The notes under the pieces are model-generated. The model worked only from the letters and a program-made list of their open reading frames with translations, was not told the DNA's origin and did not search any database. Position numbers and translations under genes: made by a program. This document shows, piece after piece, positions 12,151 through 19,669 of a stretch of 28,391 nt of DNA. This stretch comes from Streptomyces olivaceus (GTDB lineage: Bacteria; Actinomycetota; Actinomycetes; Streptomycetales; Streptomycetaceae): the NCBI RefSeq assembly GCF_000721235.1, contig NZ_JOFH01000059.1:1-28391 (forward strand). The letters run 5' to 3'. Positions within the stretch are counted from its first letter, which is position 1. Every line of letters begins with the position of its first letter.

Positions 12151-13997
12151 CGATCAGGCCACTCGCCAAGGAACGGCGGCCCACTCTGTACTTCCTCCGG
12201 GAGATCAGGTCGTTCGCCCCGGTCCACCTCGACACCGAGGTGGACATGACCCGGATCCGCGCCCACCGGACGCAGGCCCGCGAGGCGGGCCGCCACTACT
12301 CGTGGCTGAGCTACGTGCTGCACGCGGCGAGCCGCGCCCTCGTGGCCCATCCCGAGGCCAACGCCGCGATCCGCGGCGGTCGGCGCCCGAGGGTCGCCCG
12401 ATTCCCCTCGGTGAACGGCAAGTTCACGATGGACCACACCGTGAACGGGCAGCGCGTGGTGCTGTCGGCCGTTCTGCCGGACCTCCAGGTCACGGCCCTG
12501 GACGGGATCCAGCGGCAGGTCGACCACTACACGCGCGGCGACGCCGAGCAGCTCCCGGAGTTCGCCGGGGCCAGACTGATCCGTCGCCTGCCGCTGCTGG
12601 TCGGCGGCGCGGCATACCGGTCACGGATGCGTCCGCTGCGTACCCGGTCCGCCGCCATCGGCTCGTTCGCGGTCACCTCGCTGTCGCACAGCGCGGTGGA
12701 CGGGTTCCACTCCACCGGCGGGACCACGGTGACGCTCGGCCTCGGCCGGGTCGCCGACCGGCCCGTGGTGCGCGACGGCGGGACGGCGGTCGCGCCCGTC
12801 ATGCGGCTGAACCTCACCTTCGACCACCGGGTGATCGACGGCGCCGAGGCCGCGGATCTGCTCACGGACATCAAGCAGGCGCTGGAGGACTTCCAGGAGG
12901 ACGCCCCCGCGGACGCCGGCACCAACGACGTGGGCGAGCTCAAGCAGTTCGTGCTGGCCCACACCAAGGGGCAGGGGATCGCCCGCCACGAGGAGGTCCT
13001 GGCCCGTATCCGCACGGACACCGAAGGCGACGGCTCGTGGACGGCCGAATGGTCCCGGTCCGCGCGGGAACTGGAACGCCGGGGCAGGCTGCTGGACTCC
13101 TGCCGCCACCACGCCATGGCCCGGTTCCCGTTCGTGGACGGCCCCGCCCGGCGGATGGCGCAGGACGAGACCGTCCGGACGTTCGACGAGTGGCGGCGCG
13201 CGGACAAGGACATCGAACGGCTGGAGGTCGACCTTCCGGCCGGTCGCGTCGTCGCGTGGGCGACCGGGCTGTCGGACGGCGTGCGCAGGCCGGTGATGGT
13301 CGTCAGCGGCGGCATCGTCACCGTCAAGGAGGCATGGGCGCCGACCTTGGCCGCCATCCGCCGCCTGGGCCTCGCCGGGATCATCACGGAGATGCCCGGA
13401 GTGGGCGAGAACACCCTGCCCTACGACAGGGACGGCTGGCGGATGCTGTCCCACCTGCTCGACCACGTGAGCGACCGGGCCGACACGGCGAACGCGCATC
13501 TGCTGGCGCTGAGCTTCAGCGGTCACCTGGCGCTGCGCTGCGCGCTGGAGGACGAAAGGATCAGGTCGGTGCTCACCGCCGGGGCACCCGTCCACGACTT
13601 CTTCACAGACCGGGAGTGGCAGGCCCGCCTGCCGAGGCTCACCGTGGACTCGCTGGCGCAGCTGGCGGACGACAAGCCCGAGACCGTGCTCGACCGGATG
13701 CGGGAGTGGGCCCTACGGCCGGAGGAGCTGCGTGCGCTGGACATCCCGGTGCGCTATGTCGCCTGCACGCGCGACGAGATCATCCCGGGGACGGACGTGG
13801 CGATGCTGCGCGAGCACGTCCGCGACATCGGTGTCCTCACGCACGACGACGTGCACGGCGCCCCGTCCCACGCCGCCGAGACGCAGCTGTGGCTGATCCG
13901 GTCGCTGGTCCGCGTCGTCGGGGGTAAGGCCCCCGTGTCCCTCGTTCTCGGCCTGCTCCACCGCCTGGCCCGGCTGCGCGCCTCCTCGGCCGGCTGA
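12147..13997 (+). CDS. Fusion of E2-like acyltransferase and alpha/beta hydrolase (tetronate acetylation-elimination)
   Basis: The protein has 616 aa with a GTG start overlapping the ACP stop. Residues 1 to about 255 match the catalytic domain of 2-oxoacid dehydrogenase E2 acyltransferases: FDHRVIDGAEA holds catalytic His227 and Asp231 (HxxxDG). No lipoyl domain is present. Residues from about 300 to 600 form an alpha/beta hydrolase. Its nucleophile elbow is LSFSGH (Ser458) rather than GxSxG, with a candidate Asp in CTRDEI and His in PSHA. In agglomerin-type tetronate pathways two separate proteins (Agg4 and Agg5 type) acetylate the ring hydroxymethyl and then eliminate acetate to give the exocyclic methylene. 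Here both activities seem to sit in one chain. No stop or frame change occurs between the two parts. It is the last gene of the + strand operon and ends just before a strong hairpin. Confidence 0.88.
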   Translation: MTIRPLAKERRPTLYFLREIRSFAPVHLDTEVDMTRIRAHRTQAREAGRHYSWLSYVLHAASRALVAHPEANAAIRGGRRPRVARFPSVNGKFTMDHTVNGQRVVLSAVLPDLQVTALDGIQRQVDHYTRGDAEQLPEFAGARLIRRLPLLVGGAAYRSRMRPLRTRSAAIGSFAVTSLSHSAVDGFHSTGGTTVTLGLGRVADRPVVRDGGTAVAPVMRLNLTFDHRVIDGAEAADLLTDIKQALEDFQEDAPADAGTNDVGELKQFVLAHTKGQGIARHEEVLARIRTDTEGDGSWTAEWSRSARELERRGRLLDSCRHHAMARFPFVDGPARRMAQDETVRTFDEWRRADKDIERLEVDLPAGRVVAWATGLSDGVRRPVMVVSGGIVTVKEAWAPTLAAIRRLGLAGIITEMPGVGENTLPYDRDGWRMLSHLLDHVSDRADTANAHLLALSFSGHLALRCALEDERIRSVLTAGAPVHDFFTDREWQARLPRLTVDSLAQLADDKPETVLDRMREWALRPEELRALDIPVRYVACTRDEIIPGTDVAMLREHVRDIGVLTHDDVHGAPSHAAETQLWLIRSLVRVVGGKAPVSLVLGLLHRLARLRASSAG

Positions 13998-14005
13998 CCG
14001 CCCGT

Positions 14006-14040
14006 GGACCGGGGGTCCCCCTAGAGGGAGCCGCCGGTCC
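14006..14040. terminator. Hairpin between convergent genes
   Basis: GGACCGGGGG (14006-14015) pairs with CCGCCGGTCC (14031-14040) with one mismatch. The inner loop can extend pairing through TCCC and GGGA. It lies between the fusion gene (+) and the TetR-type gene (-), whose stop codon is inside the loop. It probably ends transcription from both sides. No T-run follows, which is usual for actinomycete terminators. Confidence 0.55.
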
Positions 14041-14656
14041 GTCGCGGTGGTTCGGGCAGGCCGGCGGCGACCTTCCGCAGGGCTGCGCGGATCGAGTCGG
14101 ACAGCGGTGTGTCCTGGCCCGAGCCGATCCAGAACTCGATCGCCACGCGCACCGCGCCGACCACGGTCGAGGCCATCAGCCGCGGGTAGATGTCGGTGTC
14201 GGCGTCCATGCCGAGACGTTCGGCGATGCCCGTCGCCAGCGCCGCCTCCCGCACCGCGTGCACCTTGAGGTACTCGCCGCCCAGCGGGGAGGCCGCGACG
14301 GCGAGCCGCACCTTGCTGACCAGGTCCCGGTCGCGCGTGTCCCCGGCCGTGAGGGCACCCAGGGTGGCGTTCACGACCGCGTCCCACAGCGGCTCGTCGA
14401 CCGGGCGGGCGCGCAGGTACTCCTGGATCGCCGCCGACCGGTCGAGGTCGACCGCGTAGATCGCCTCGTTCTTGCTGCGGAAGTAATTGCTGAAGGAGCG
14501 CGTGGACATCCCGGCCCTCGCCGCGATGTCCTCGACGCGGACGTTCTCCCATCCGCACTCGACGGCCAGGCTGAGCGCGGCTTCGCTCACCGCCCGGCGT
14601 ACGGCGGCGGTCTTGTTCTCGCGAGCCGTTGGTGACACGGCGACAGCATCCCACAC
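14021..14656 (-). CDS. TetR-family transcriptional regulator
   Basis: The protein has 211 aa if translation starts at GTG 14656; a GTG six codons later is an alternative (giving MSPTARENKT). The N-terminal DNA-binding region is typical of TetR repressors: VEDIAARAGMSTRSFSNYF (residues about 40-58) followed by SKNEAIY. The C-terminal ligand-binding half is less conserved, so the ligand cannot be named. The gene diverges from the glycosyltransferase pair across a 73-base gap. That makes autoregulation and control of the glycosyltransferases plausible. An exporter, another frequent TetR target, is not in the window. Confidence 0.92.
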   Translation of the reverse strand: MWDAVAVSPTARENKTAAVRRAVSEAALSLAVECGWENVRVEDIAARAGMSTRSFSNYFRSKNEAIYAVDLDRSAAIQEYLRARPVDEPLWDAVVNATLGALTAGDTRDRDLVSKVRLAVAASPLGGEYLKVHAVREAALATGIAERLGMDADTDIYPRLMASTVVGAVRVAIEFWIGSGQDTPLSDSIRAALRKVAAGLPEPPRRTGGSL

Positions 14657-14660
14657 GTGT
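14653..14660. promoter_or_regulatory. ACACGTGT palindrome at the TetR-type gene start
   Basis: A perfect 8-base palindrome overlaps the proposed GTG start of the regulator and lies in the divergent promoter region shared with the glycosyltransferase gene. It is a candidate operator or half of one. It is short for a TetR operator, so confidence is low. Confidence 0.25.
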
Positions 14661-14667
14661 TTTCAGT

Positions 14668-14700
14668 CCCTCTTTAGGGGGGTGGGGTGGACTGGGTGGG
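14668..14700 (+). promoter_or_regulatory. CCCTCTTTAGGGG motif with adjoining G-quadruplex-type sequence
   Basis: The gap between the regulator and the first glycosyltransferase contains CCCTCTTTAGGGG (14668-14680), related to the motifs at 8974 and 21214. The last G residues begin a series of four G-runs (14677-14700) separated by 1, 6 and 1 bases. This series satisfies the usual G-quadruplex pattern on the + strand. It sits 30 bases upstream of the GTG start, in the likely leader or promoter. Confidence 0.4.
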
Positions 14701-14729
14701 CCAGCGTCAGCCGTCCACGGAGGTATGCC

Positions 14730-15932
14730 GTGCGTGTCCTGTTCACCCCGTTGCCCTCCAGGACCCATCTGTATCACCAGGCTCCGCTGATCTGGGCGTT
14801 CCGCACGGCGGGACACGACGTGCGCGTGGCCTCGCAGCCGTCGCTCACGCCGACGACCCTCGGCATGGGGCTGCCCGCCGTGGAGGTCGGCGAGGGTTTC
14901 GACTTCATGGGCGCCATGGTGGAACTGCGCAACGGCAACAGTTTCAGCCCCGCGCAGCTGGAGGCGATGTCCCAGGAGGAGAGGAGACGTCTGCGGGACG
15001 AGCGGTTCGGGCCCGTGGTCGGGCTGGCCACCAGGATGGCGCCGGACCTCATGACGTTCGCCGAGCGCTGGCGTCCCGACCTGATCGTCACCGACCCGGT
15101 CCTGATGGCCGCTCCCCTGGTGGGGGCGGCGCTGGGCATCCCGCTCGTGCGCAAGATCTGGGGTCCCGACATCATCTACGGCCACCCGCTGCAGGGGCAG
15201 CCCTTCGACGGCACCGAACGCGACGCGTGGCCCACCGGGCTGACGGAGCTGTTCGACCGGTACGGCGCCGAGGTCCGCAACGACTACCCGCTGCGCACCG
15301 TCGACCCCTGGCCCACCAGCCTCAAACAGTTCGGCCGCCCCGACGGCCGCGTGCACGAGCGCTACATCCCCTACAACGGGGCCGGCACCGTCCCGGAGTG
15401 GGTGGTGGAGCCCCCCGCACGACCCCGTGTCTGCGTCACCTGGGGCACGACCAACAGCGTCCTGGGCGGCGACCCCGCCCTGCTTCCGCGCGTCGTCGGC
15501 GCGCTCACCCCGCTCGACATCGAACTGGTGGTCGCCGTCAGCCCCGCCGACCGGGCGCATCTCGGCGAGCTGCCGGACAACGTGCGGGTCGCCGAGAACC
15601 TCCCCATCAACCTGCTGCTGCCCCACTGCGCGGCGATCGTCAACCAGGGCGGGGCCGGGTCGGTCCTGACGGCCGCCCACATCGGGGTGCCCCAGGTGCT
15701 CGTGCCCGAGACGGCCGAGACGCCGATGATCTCGCTCGCCTTCGCCGGTGGCGGCTCCGCCACCGTTCTGGAAGCCGCCACCGTGGACGCCGACGCCGTC
15801 GCCTCCGCGGTGACCGCCGCCTGCACGGACGACGCGATCCGGCAGGCGGCGTGGGAGATCCGTGACGAGATCGCCGAGATGCCCTCGCCCGCCGAGGTCG
15901 TCCACATCCTCACGGACCTCGTCGCGCGCTGA
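14730..15932 (+). CDS. Macrolide-type GT-B glycosyltransferase 1
   Basis: The protein has 400 aa. GTG at 14730 is chosen because GGAGG (14719-14723) is six bases upstream and the protein begins VRVLFTPLPS, the usual start of the family. It resembles EryCIII/DesVII-type enzymes that move a deoxysugar from a dTDP donor to a polyketide. The N-terminal half has APLIWAFRTAGHDVRV. The C-terminal donor-binding region reads VNQGGAGS, with Asn305 where the family usually has His. The gene is followed at a 41-base distance by a clear paralogue; both share EVRNDYP and VDPWPTSL. Some relatives need a P450-like helper protein (EryCII/DesVIII type), and none is seen here. The acceptor and sugar cannot be read from the sequence. 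Confidence 0.92.
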   Translation: MRVLFTPLPSRTHLYHQAPLIWAFRTAGHDVRVASQPSLTPTTLGMGLPAVEVGEGFDFMGAMVELRNGNSFSPAQLEAMSQEERRRLRDERFGPVVGLATRMAPDLMTFAERWRPDLIVTDPVLMAAPLVGAALGIPLVRKIWGPDIIYGHPLQGQPFDGTERDAWPTGLTELFDRYGAEVRNDYPLRTVDPWPTSLKQFGRPDGRVHERYIPYNGAGTVPEWVVEPPARPRVCVTWGTTNSVLGGDPALLPRVVGALTPLDIELVVAVSPADRAHLGELPDNVRVAENLPINLLLPHCAAIVNQGGAGSVLTAAHIGVPQVLVPETAETPMISLAFAGGGSATVLEAATVDADAVASAVTAACTDDAIRQAAWEIRDEIAEMPSPAEVVHILTDLVAR

Positions 15933-15973
15933 CGCCCCCCTGGCCGCTTACCGCCCGAGCCGAAGGAATCCCG

Positions 15974-17224
15974 TTGCGCATCCTCTTCACCCCCGTCGCC
16001 GCCACCACCACCCCCCTCTTCCACATGGTGCCGTTGGCCTGGGCCTTCCGGGCAGCCGGGCACGACGTGCGCGTGGCCGCCCAGCCCGAACTGAGCCGGG
16101 CGATCGTCGACGTCGGACTGCCCGCCGTCGAGGTCGGCCACGGCTACGAGATCATGGACGGCGTACTGCGCTCGCGCGGCGGACAGCGTGTGATCGAGGC
16201 GCCCGCCGATCAGTGGACCGACAGCGGTCTGGCGGGCACCGCCGAGGAACCCCCCGCCGACTACGACGACAAGCACGCCGACCTGCGGGACGCGGCCATG
16301 GCCCCGCTGGTCGAGGCCGCCGGCCGGATGGCGCCCGGCCTGCTGCGGTTCACCGAGTACTGGCGGCCGGACCTGCTGGTCACCGACTCGATGGTGTTCG
16401 CGGCCCCGCTGGTCTCGGCGCTGCGGGGCGTGCCGCTGGTCCGGCAGACCTGGGGCCCGGACGTGATGCGCATGGTCAGTCAGCCGTTGCAGGGCCGCGC
16501 CGCCGACGGTGACGTGCGCGCCGAGTGGCCCACGGGGCTGCCCGGCCTGTACGACCACTACGGCGTGGAGGTCCGCAACGACTACCCGGTCCGCACCGTC
16601 GACCCCTGGCCCACCAGCCTCCAGTTCCCCGACCTGAGCGGGCGGCTGCCCATGAGGTTCGTCCCCTACAACGGCGCGGCCGTCTCCCCGGACTGGGTGC
16701 TGGACCATCCCGGCCGTCCCCGGGTGTGCGTCACCTGGGGCACCTCCACCTCCGCGCTCGCCGGTGACGAGGCGTTCGTGCTGCCCCGGGTCGTCGAGGG
16801 CCTCGCCGGTCTCGACGTCGAGGTCGTGCTCGCGGTCGGCCGCGACGACCGGAGGAAGCTCGGCACGCTGCCGGCGGGCGTTCGCGTGGCGGAGAACGTC
16901 CCGCTGCACCTGTTCATGGGGACCTGCGACGCCATCGTCCACCAGGGCGGCACCAGCACGCTGCTGACGGCGGCCCGCCACGGCCTGCCCCAGGTGATGA
17001 TGCCGCAGACCGCCGACAACCCCTTCAACGCCGCCAACTTCGCCGGCAGCGGCGCCGGCGTCACGCTCGACGCGGCCGGGGCGGACGCCGGGGAGATCGG
17101 GGCGGCCGTCACCAGAGTGCTCACCGAGCCGGCCTGGCGGGTGGCGGCGGAGAAGCTGCGCGAGGAGATGGCCGAGATGCCCCCTCCGTCGGCCGTGGTC
17201 CGCTCGCTCGAAGAGCTGGCCTGA
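15974..17224 (+). CDS. Macrolide-type GT-B glycosyltransferase 2
   Basis: The protein has 416 aa with a TTG start at 15974 behind GAAGGAA. It is paralogous to the preceding gene and carries the same EVRNDYP and VDPWPTSL blocks, so the pair arose by duplication. The donor motif here is VHQGGTST, with the expected His323, unlike Asn in the first copy. It has an insertion of roughly 20 residues after about position 70 (around GTAEEPPADYDDKHAD) that the first copy lacks. Together the two enzymes suggest two sugar attachments, for example a disaccharide or two sites, using a 2-deoxysugar made with the 2,3-dehydratase encoded at 19670. The gene ends at a strong hairpin. Confidence 0.92.
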   Translation: MRILFTPVAATTTPLFHMVPLAWAFRAAGHDVRVAAQPELSRAIVDVGLPAVEVGHGYEIMDGVLRSRGGQRVIEAPADQWTDSGLAGTAEEPPADYDDKHADLRDAAMAPLVEAAGRMAPGLLRFTEYWRPDLLVTDSMVFAAPLVSALRGVPLVRQTWGPDVMRMVSQPLQGRAADGDVRAEWPTGLPGLYDHYGVEVRNDYPVRTVDPWPTSLQFPDLSGRLPMRFVPYNGAAVSPDWVLDHPGRPRVCVTWGTSTSALAGDEAFVLPRVVEGLAGLDVEVVLAVGRDDRRKLGTLPAGVRVAENVPLHLFMGTCDAIVHQGGTSTLLTAARHGLPQVMMPQTADNPFNAANFAGSGAGVTLDAAGADAGEIGAAVTRVLTEPAWRVAAEKLREEMAEMPPPSAVVRSLEELA

Positions 17225-17246
17225 ACAGAGCCGGCCCGACCACGCG

Positions 17247-17282
17247 CGGACCTGCGAACCGGGCTTCCGGTTCGCAGGTCCG
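17247..17282. terminator. Perfect 16-bp hairpin between convergent genes
   Basis: A perfect inverted repeat of 16 bases per arm (17247-17262 and 17267-17282) encloses a four-base GCTT loop. It starts 22 bases after the glycosyltransferase stop and ends 12 bases before the stop of the opposing flavin oxidase gene. It is very probably a bidirectional terminator. Confidence 0.8.
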
Positions 17283-17293
17283 AGGACGTGCGG

Positions 17294-18814
17294 TCAGCCT
17301 ATGCTCTGCGCGAAGTCGAAGAAGCCGTGCGGGTCGTAGGTGCGCTTCGCCTTGACGAGCCGCGGGTAGTTCTCGGCGTAGTACGCCTGCCGCCAGTCCG
17401 CCAGATCGGGGTCGATGTAGTTCTGGTAGGTCTCGTGGGCCGAGTACTGGTCCGTGACGGTGAAGGCGCGGTCGATCCAGGCGCGGGCCGCGGCCCGTTC
17501 CTCGTCGTTGTCCATCACCGGAGGGAGCACCGTCGCCAGGTCGACCGAGAACCGGGCGTCCCGGTGCACGTACGCGGTCGCGGTCCGGGGGACGTCGGAG
17601 GCGGCACCGCCGAGCGCGAACAGGTGGATGAACCGGATGTGACCGGCCCGGCGTTCGGCGTCGAAGGCGGCGAGGATCTCGTCCACCCCGGAGGACGGGA
17701 CGGCCTCCTTGAACAGGCGCGAGCGGTCGATCTGGAAGCCGGCCCTGGGAAGGGTGGCCTCGGGGTTGTGCCCCACACGGTGGCACTGGGCGACGGTCTT
17801 GTCCGAGCACTTGAACCAGGACATCATCCCGTCGCGGAATCCGAGGTCCTCCGCGTCGCGGGCGGCCGGAGCGCGGCCGATCGCCGAGACGAGGGCGTCC
17901 AGGTGCGCGTCGAGGTCCTCGGGCGAGCCGAGGAACGTGCCGTCGGTGATCAGCAGCGGCGTGGCGTCGGGGGCGGCGTTGAGGAGCCCGAGCAGGCAGC
18001 GGCCGCTCATCTCCCGGGGGGCGCCGGGCAGCCAGCGCTGCCAGCCCTCCACCACGTCCTTGACGTGGTCCCAGTCCCAGGCCAGCGTGTAGTTGACCAT
18101 CCCGGGGATGGTGCTGTTGCGCCGTTCGTAGCGGGTGACGATGCCGAAGTTGCCTCCCCCGCCACCGCGCAGTGCCCAGAACAGGTCCTGGTGCTGGTGC
18201 TCGGAGCAGGTGACCACGCTGCCGTCGGCGAGCACGACCTGCACGGATTCCAGCGAGTCGCAGCCGAGGCCGAGCGAGCGGGTCTGCCAGCCGATGCCGC
18301 CGCCCTGGAGGTATCCGCCCATCGCCACGGTCGGGCAGATCCCGGACGCGAGCCCCACCCCGTGCGCACCGGCGGCGTCGACGAGGTCGGTGAGCTGGGC
18401 GCCGGGGCCGACGACCGTGGCATGCTCGCCGACCTGGACGGTGTTCAGCCGGGACACGTCGATGACCAGGCCCTCGGTGGTGGAGTACCCGCCGTAGCTG
18501 TGTCCTCCGCTGCGCGGGACCGCGGGGACGCCGTTGTGCTGGGCGAAGGACAGACACGCCCGTACGTCGCCGACGGTCTCGCAGTAGGCCACTCCGGCCG
18601 GACGGATGCCGTCGAACATCGTCCGGTGCAGTTGCTTGGCCAGGTCGTAGTCGCCGCTGGAGGGCAGCACCAGCCGCCCCGTCAGCCGCCTCTGGAGCCG
18701 CTCCCATTCGGTCTTCCCCGCCAGGGCGCTGCTGCTTGCGGCGCCGGCGGCACCGAGGCCGGCCAGGGCCAGGGCGGCCGCTCCGCCTTTCAGTACTGCT
18801 CTTCGCGTGGTCAT
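17294..18814 (-). CDS. Tat-exported BBE-type FAD-linked oxidase, probably bicovalent
   Basis: The protein has 506 aa. ATG at 18814 is chosen because GGGGGA lies just upstream and the protein then opens with a twin-arginine signal. The signal is TRRAVLK followed by a hydrophobic Ala/Leu stretch and ALA-G near residue 32, so export by the Tat system is expected. The FAD-binding region has RSGGHSYGG, with His105 as the covalent site, and SGICPTVAMGG, with Cys160 as the second covalent site. The C-terminus (NYIDPDLADW and a final YDPHGFFDF) is the berberine-bridge-enzyme tail. Enzymes of this family oxidise alcohols or sugars, or form rings; TamL/TrdL of tirandamycin pathways is a tailoring example. 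Inference: it performs a late oxidation of the product or its sugar outside the membrane. It is the last gene of a three-gene minus-strand set. Confidence 0.9.
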   Translation of the reverse strand: MTTRRAVLKGGAAALALAGLGAAGAASSSALAGKTEWERLQRRLTGRLVLPSSGDYDLAKQLHRTMFDGIRPAGVAYCETVGDVRACLSFAQHNGVPAVPRSGGHSYGGYSTTEGLVIDVSRLNTVQVGEHATVVGPGAQLTDLVDAAGAHGVGLASGICPTVAMGGYLQGGGIGWQTRSLGLGCDSLESVQVVLADGSVVTCSEHQHQDLFWALRGGGGGNFGIVTRYERRNSTIPGMVNYTLAWDWDHVKDVVEGWQRWLPGAPREMSGRCLLGLLNAAPDATPLLITDGTFLGSPEDLDAHLDALVSAIGRAPAARDAEDLGFRDGMMSWFKCSDKTVAQCHRVGHNPEATLPRAGFQIDRSRLFKEAVPSSGVDEILAAFDAERRAGHIRFIHLFALGGAASDVPRTATAYVHRDARFSVDLATVLPPVMDNDEERAAARAWIDRAFTVTDQYSAHETYQNYIDPDLADWRQAYYAENYPRLVKAKRTYDPHGFFDFAQSIG

Positions 18815-18850
18815 GTGTTTCCCCCGTTGCGTTTCGTCGAGTGACGCTGC

Positions 18851-18878
18851 GACTCGCACTCCGACTCGACTCGGACTC
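18851..18878 (-). repeat. Five tandem GAGTC repeats upstream of the flavin oxidase gene
   Basis: Read on the minus strand the stretch is a run of GAGTCC, GAGTC, GAGTCG, GAGTGC and GAGTC units, almost all six bases apart. It lies 37-64 bases upstream of the oxidase start, where promoter or activator sites would be. One unit is one base shorter and one has a single change. Confidence 0.55.
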
Positions 18879-18883
18879 ACGCT

Positions 18884-18897
18884 CTCAGCATGCTGAG
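18884..18897. promoter_or_regulatory. Perfect 14-base palindrome CTCAGCATGCTGAG
   Basis: The palindrome sits five bases beyond the thioesterase stop codon and 70 bases before the oxidase start on the minus strand. It has no loop, so it looks more like a dimeric protein binding site than a terminator. Confidence 0.4.
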
Positions 18898-18902
18898 GAG
18901 TG

Positions 18903-19664
18903 CTAAATCCGTGCTTGGCCGTGCAGACGCTCGGTGACCAGGCGCACGATCGCCTCCCGGTGGCCCGCGAGGAAGAAGTGTCCTCCCTCGAAGACGCGCA
19001 GTTCGAAGCCGGCCGTCGTGTGCTGTTCCCACGCGCGCACCTCGTCGAGCGTCACCTTGGGATCGCTCGCTCCGGCGAGGGCCGTGATCGGGCAGTCCAA
19101 CCGCACGTCGCCGGTCAGCCGGTAGGTCTCCGCGGCCTTGTAGTCGGCACGGATCGCGGGCAGCGCCGAACGCATGAGTTCCTCGTCGCCGAGGACACGG
19201 GCGTCGGTGCCGTCGAGCCCGGCCAGCTCCGCGAGGAGACGGTCGTCGTCCAGGAGGTGCACCAGCGGGCCGCCCGCCCTGGCGGGCGCCCGCCGCCCCG
19301 AGGCGAACAGCCGGACGGCGCCCGGCCCCGGGGCGGCCTCGATGCGGCGCACCAGCTCGAACCCGAGCGTCGCTCCCATGCTGTGCCCGAACAGGAGCAC
19401 CGGCCGGTCGAGGTAGGGGCGCAGGGCGTCGAAGGCCGCGTCGGCCAGGGCGCCCATCTCGTCGATGCACGGCTCCCGGCGCCGGTCCTGGCGGCCCGGG
19501 TACTGTGCCGCCAGCACGTCGGCGCGGGCGCCGAGCGCGTGGGCGAGCGGCAGGAAGTACGCCGCCGAGCCGCCGGCGTGCGGCAGGCACACCAGCCGTA
19601 CCGGCGCCTCCTCGGCGCCCGGCACGAACCTCCTGAACCAGAGGGCACTCTTCTCGGTGGACAT
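18903..19664 (-). CDS. Type II (editing) thioesterase
   Basis: The protein has 253 aa, the usual size for discrete thioesterases of PKS clusters. The start is MSTEKSALWF at 19664. The catalytic triad is visible: Ser95 in GHSMG, Asp201 in ASDPKV and His229 in GGHFF. The LPHAGGSA motif near the N-terminus is typical of the GrsT/RifR group. These enzymes hydrolyse wrongly primed or stalled acyl groups from carrier proteins of the assembly line. It cannot replace a chain-releasing thioesterase by position, and here release is expected through tetronate formation. The gene begins five bases after the stop of the 2,3-dehydratase gene, so the two are cotranscribed. Confidence 0.95.
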   Translation of the reverse strand: MSTEKSALWFRRFVPGAEEAPVRLVCLPHAGGSAAYFLPLAHALGARADVLAAQYPGRQDRRREPCIDEMGALADAAFDALRPYLDRPVLLFGHSMGATLGFELVRRIEAAPGPGAVRLFASGRRAPARAGGPLVHLLDDDRLLAELAGLDGTDARVLGDEELMRSALPAIRADYKAAETYRLTGDVRLDCPITALAGASDPKVTLDEVRAWEQHTTAGFELRVFEGGHFFLAGHREAIVRLVTERLHGQARI

Positions 19665-19669
19665 CGCGC

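Noticed and set aside
13713..15905. Long minus-strand frame spanning the TetR-type gene region and glycosyltransferase 1
   Set aside because: It is in a different frame from the TetR-type gene and antisense to glycosyltransferase 1; its composition is typical of a shadow frame.
18898..18906. GAGTGCTAA, one half of a CIRCE (HrcA) heat-shock operator
   Set aside because: The partner half TTAGCACTC is not present at the nine-base spacing, and the word overlaps the thioesterase stop codon, so it is probably chance.
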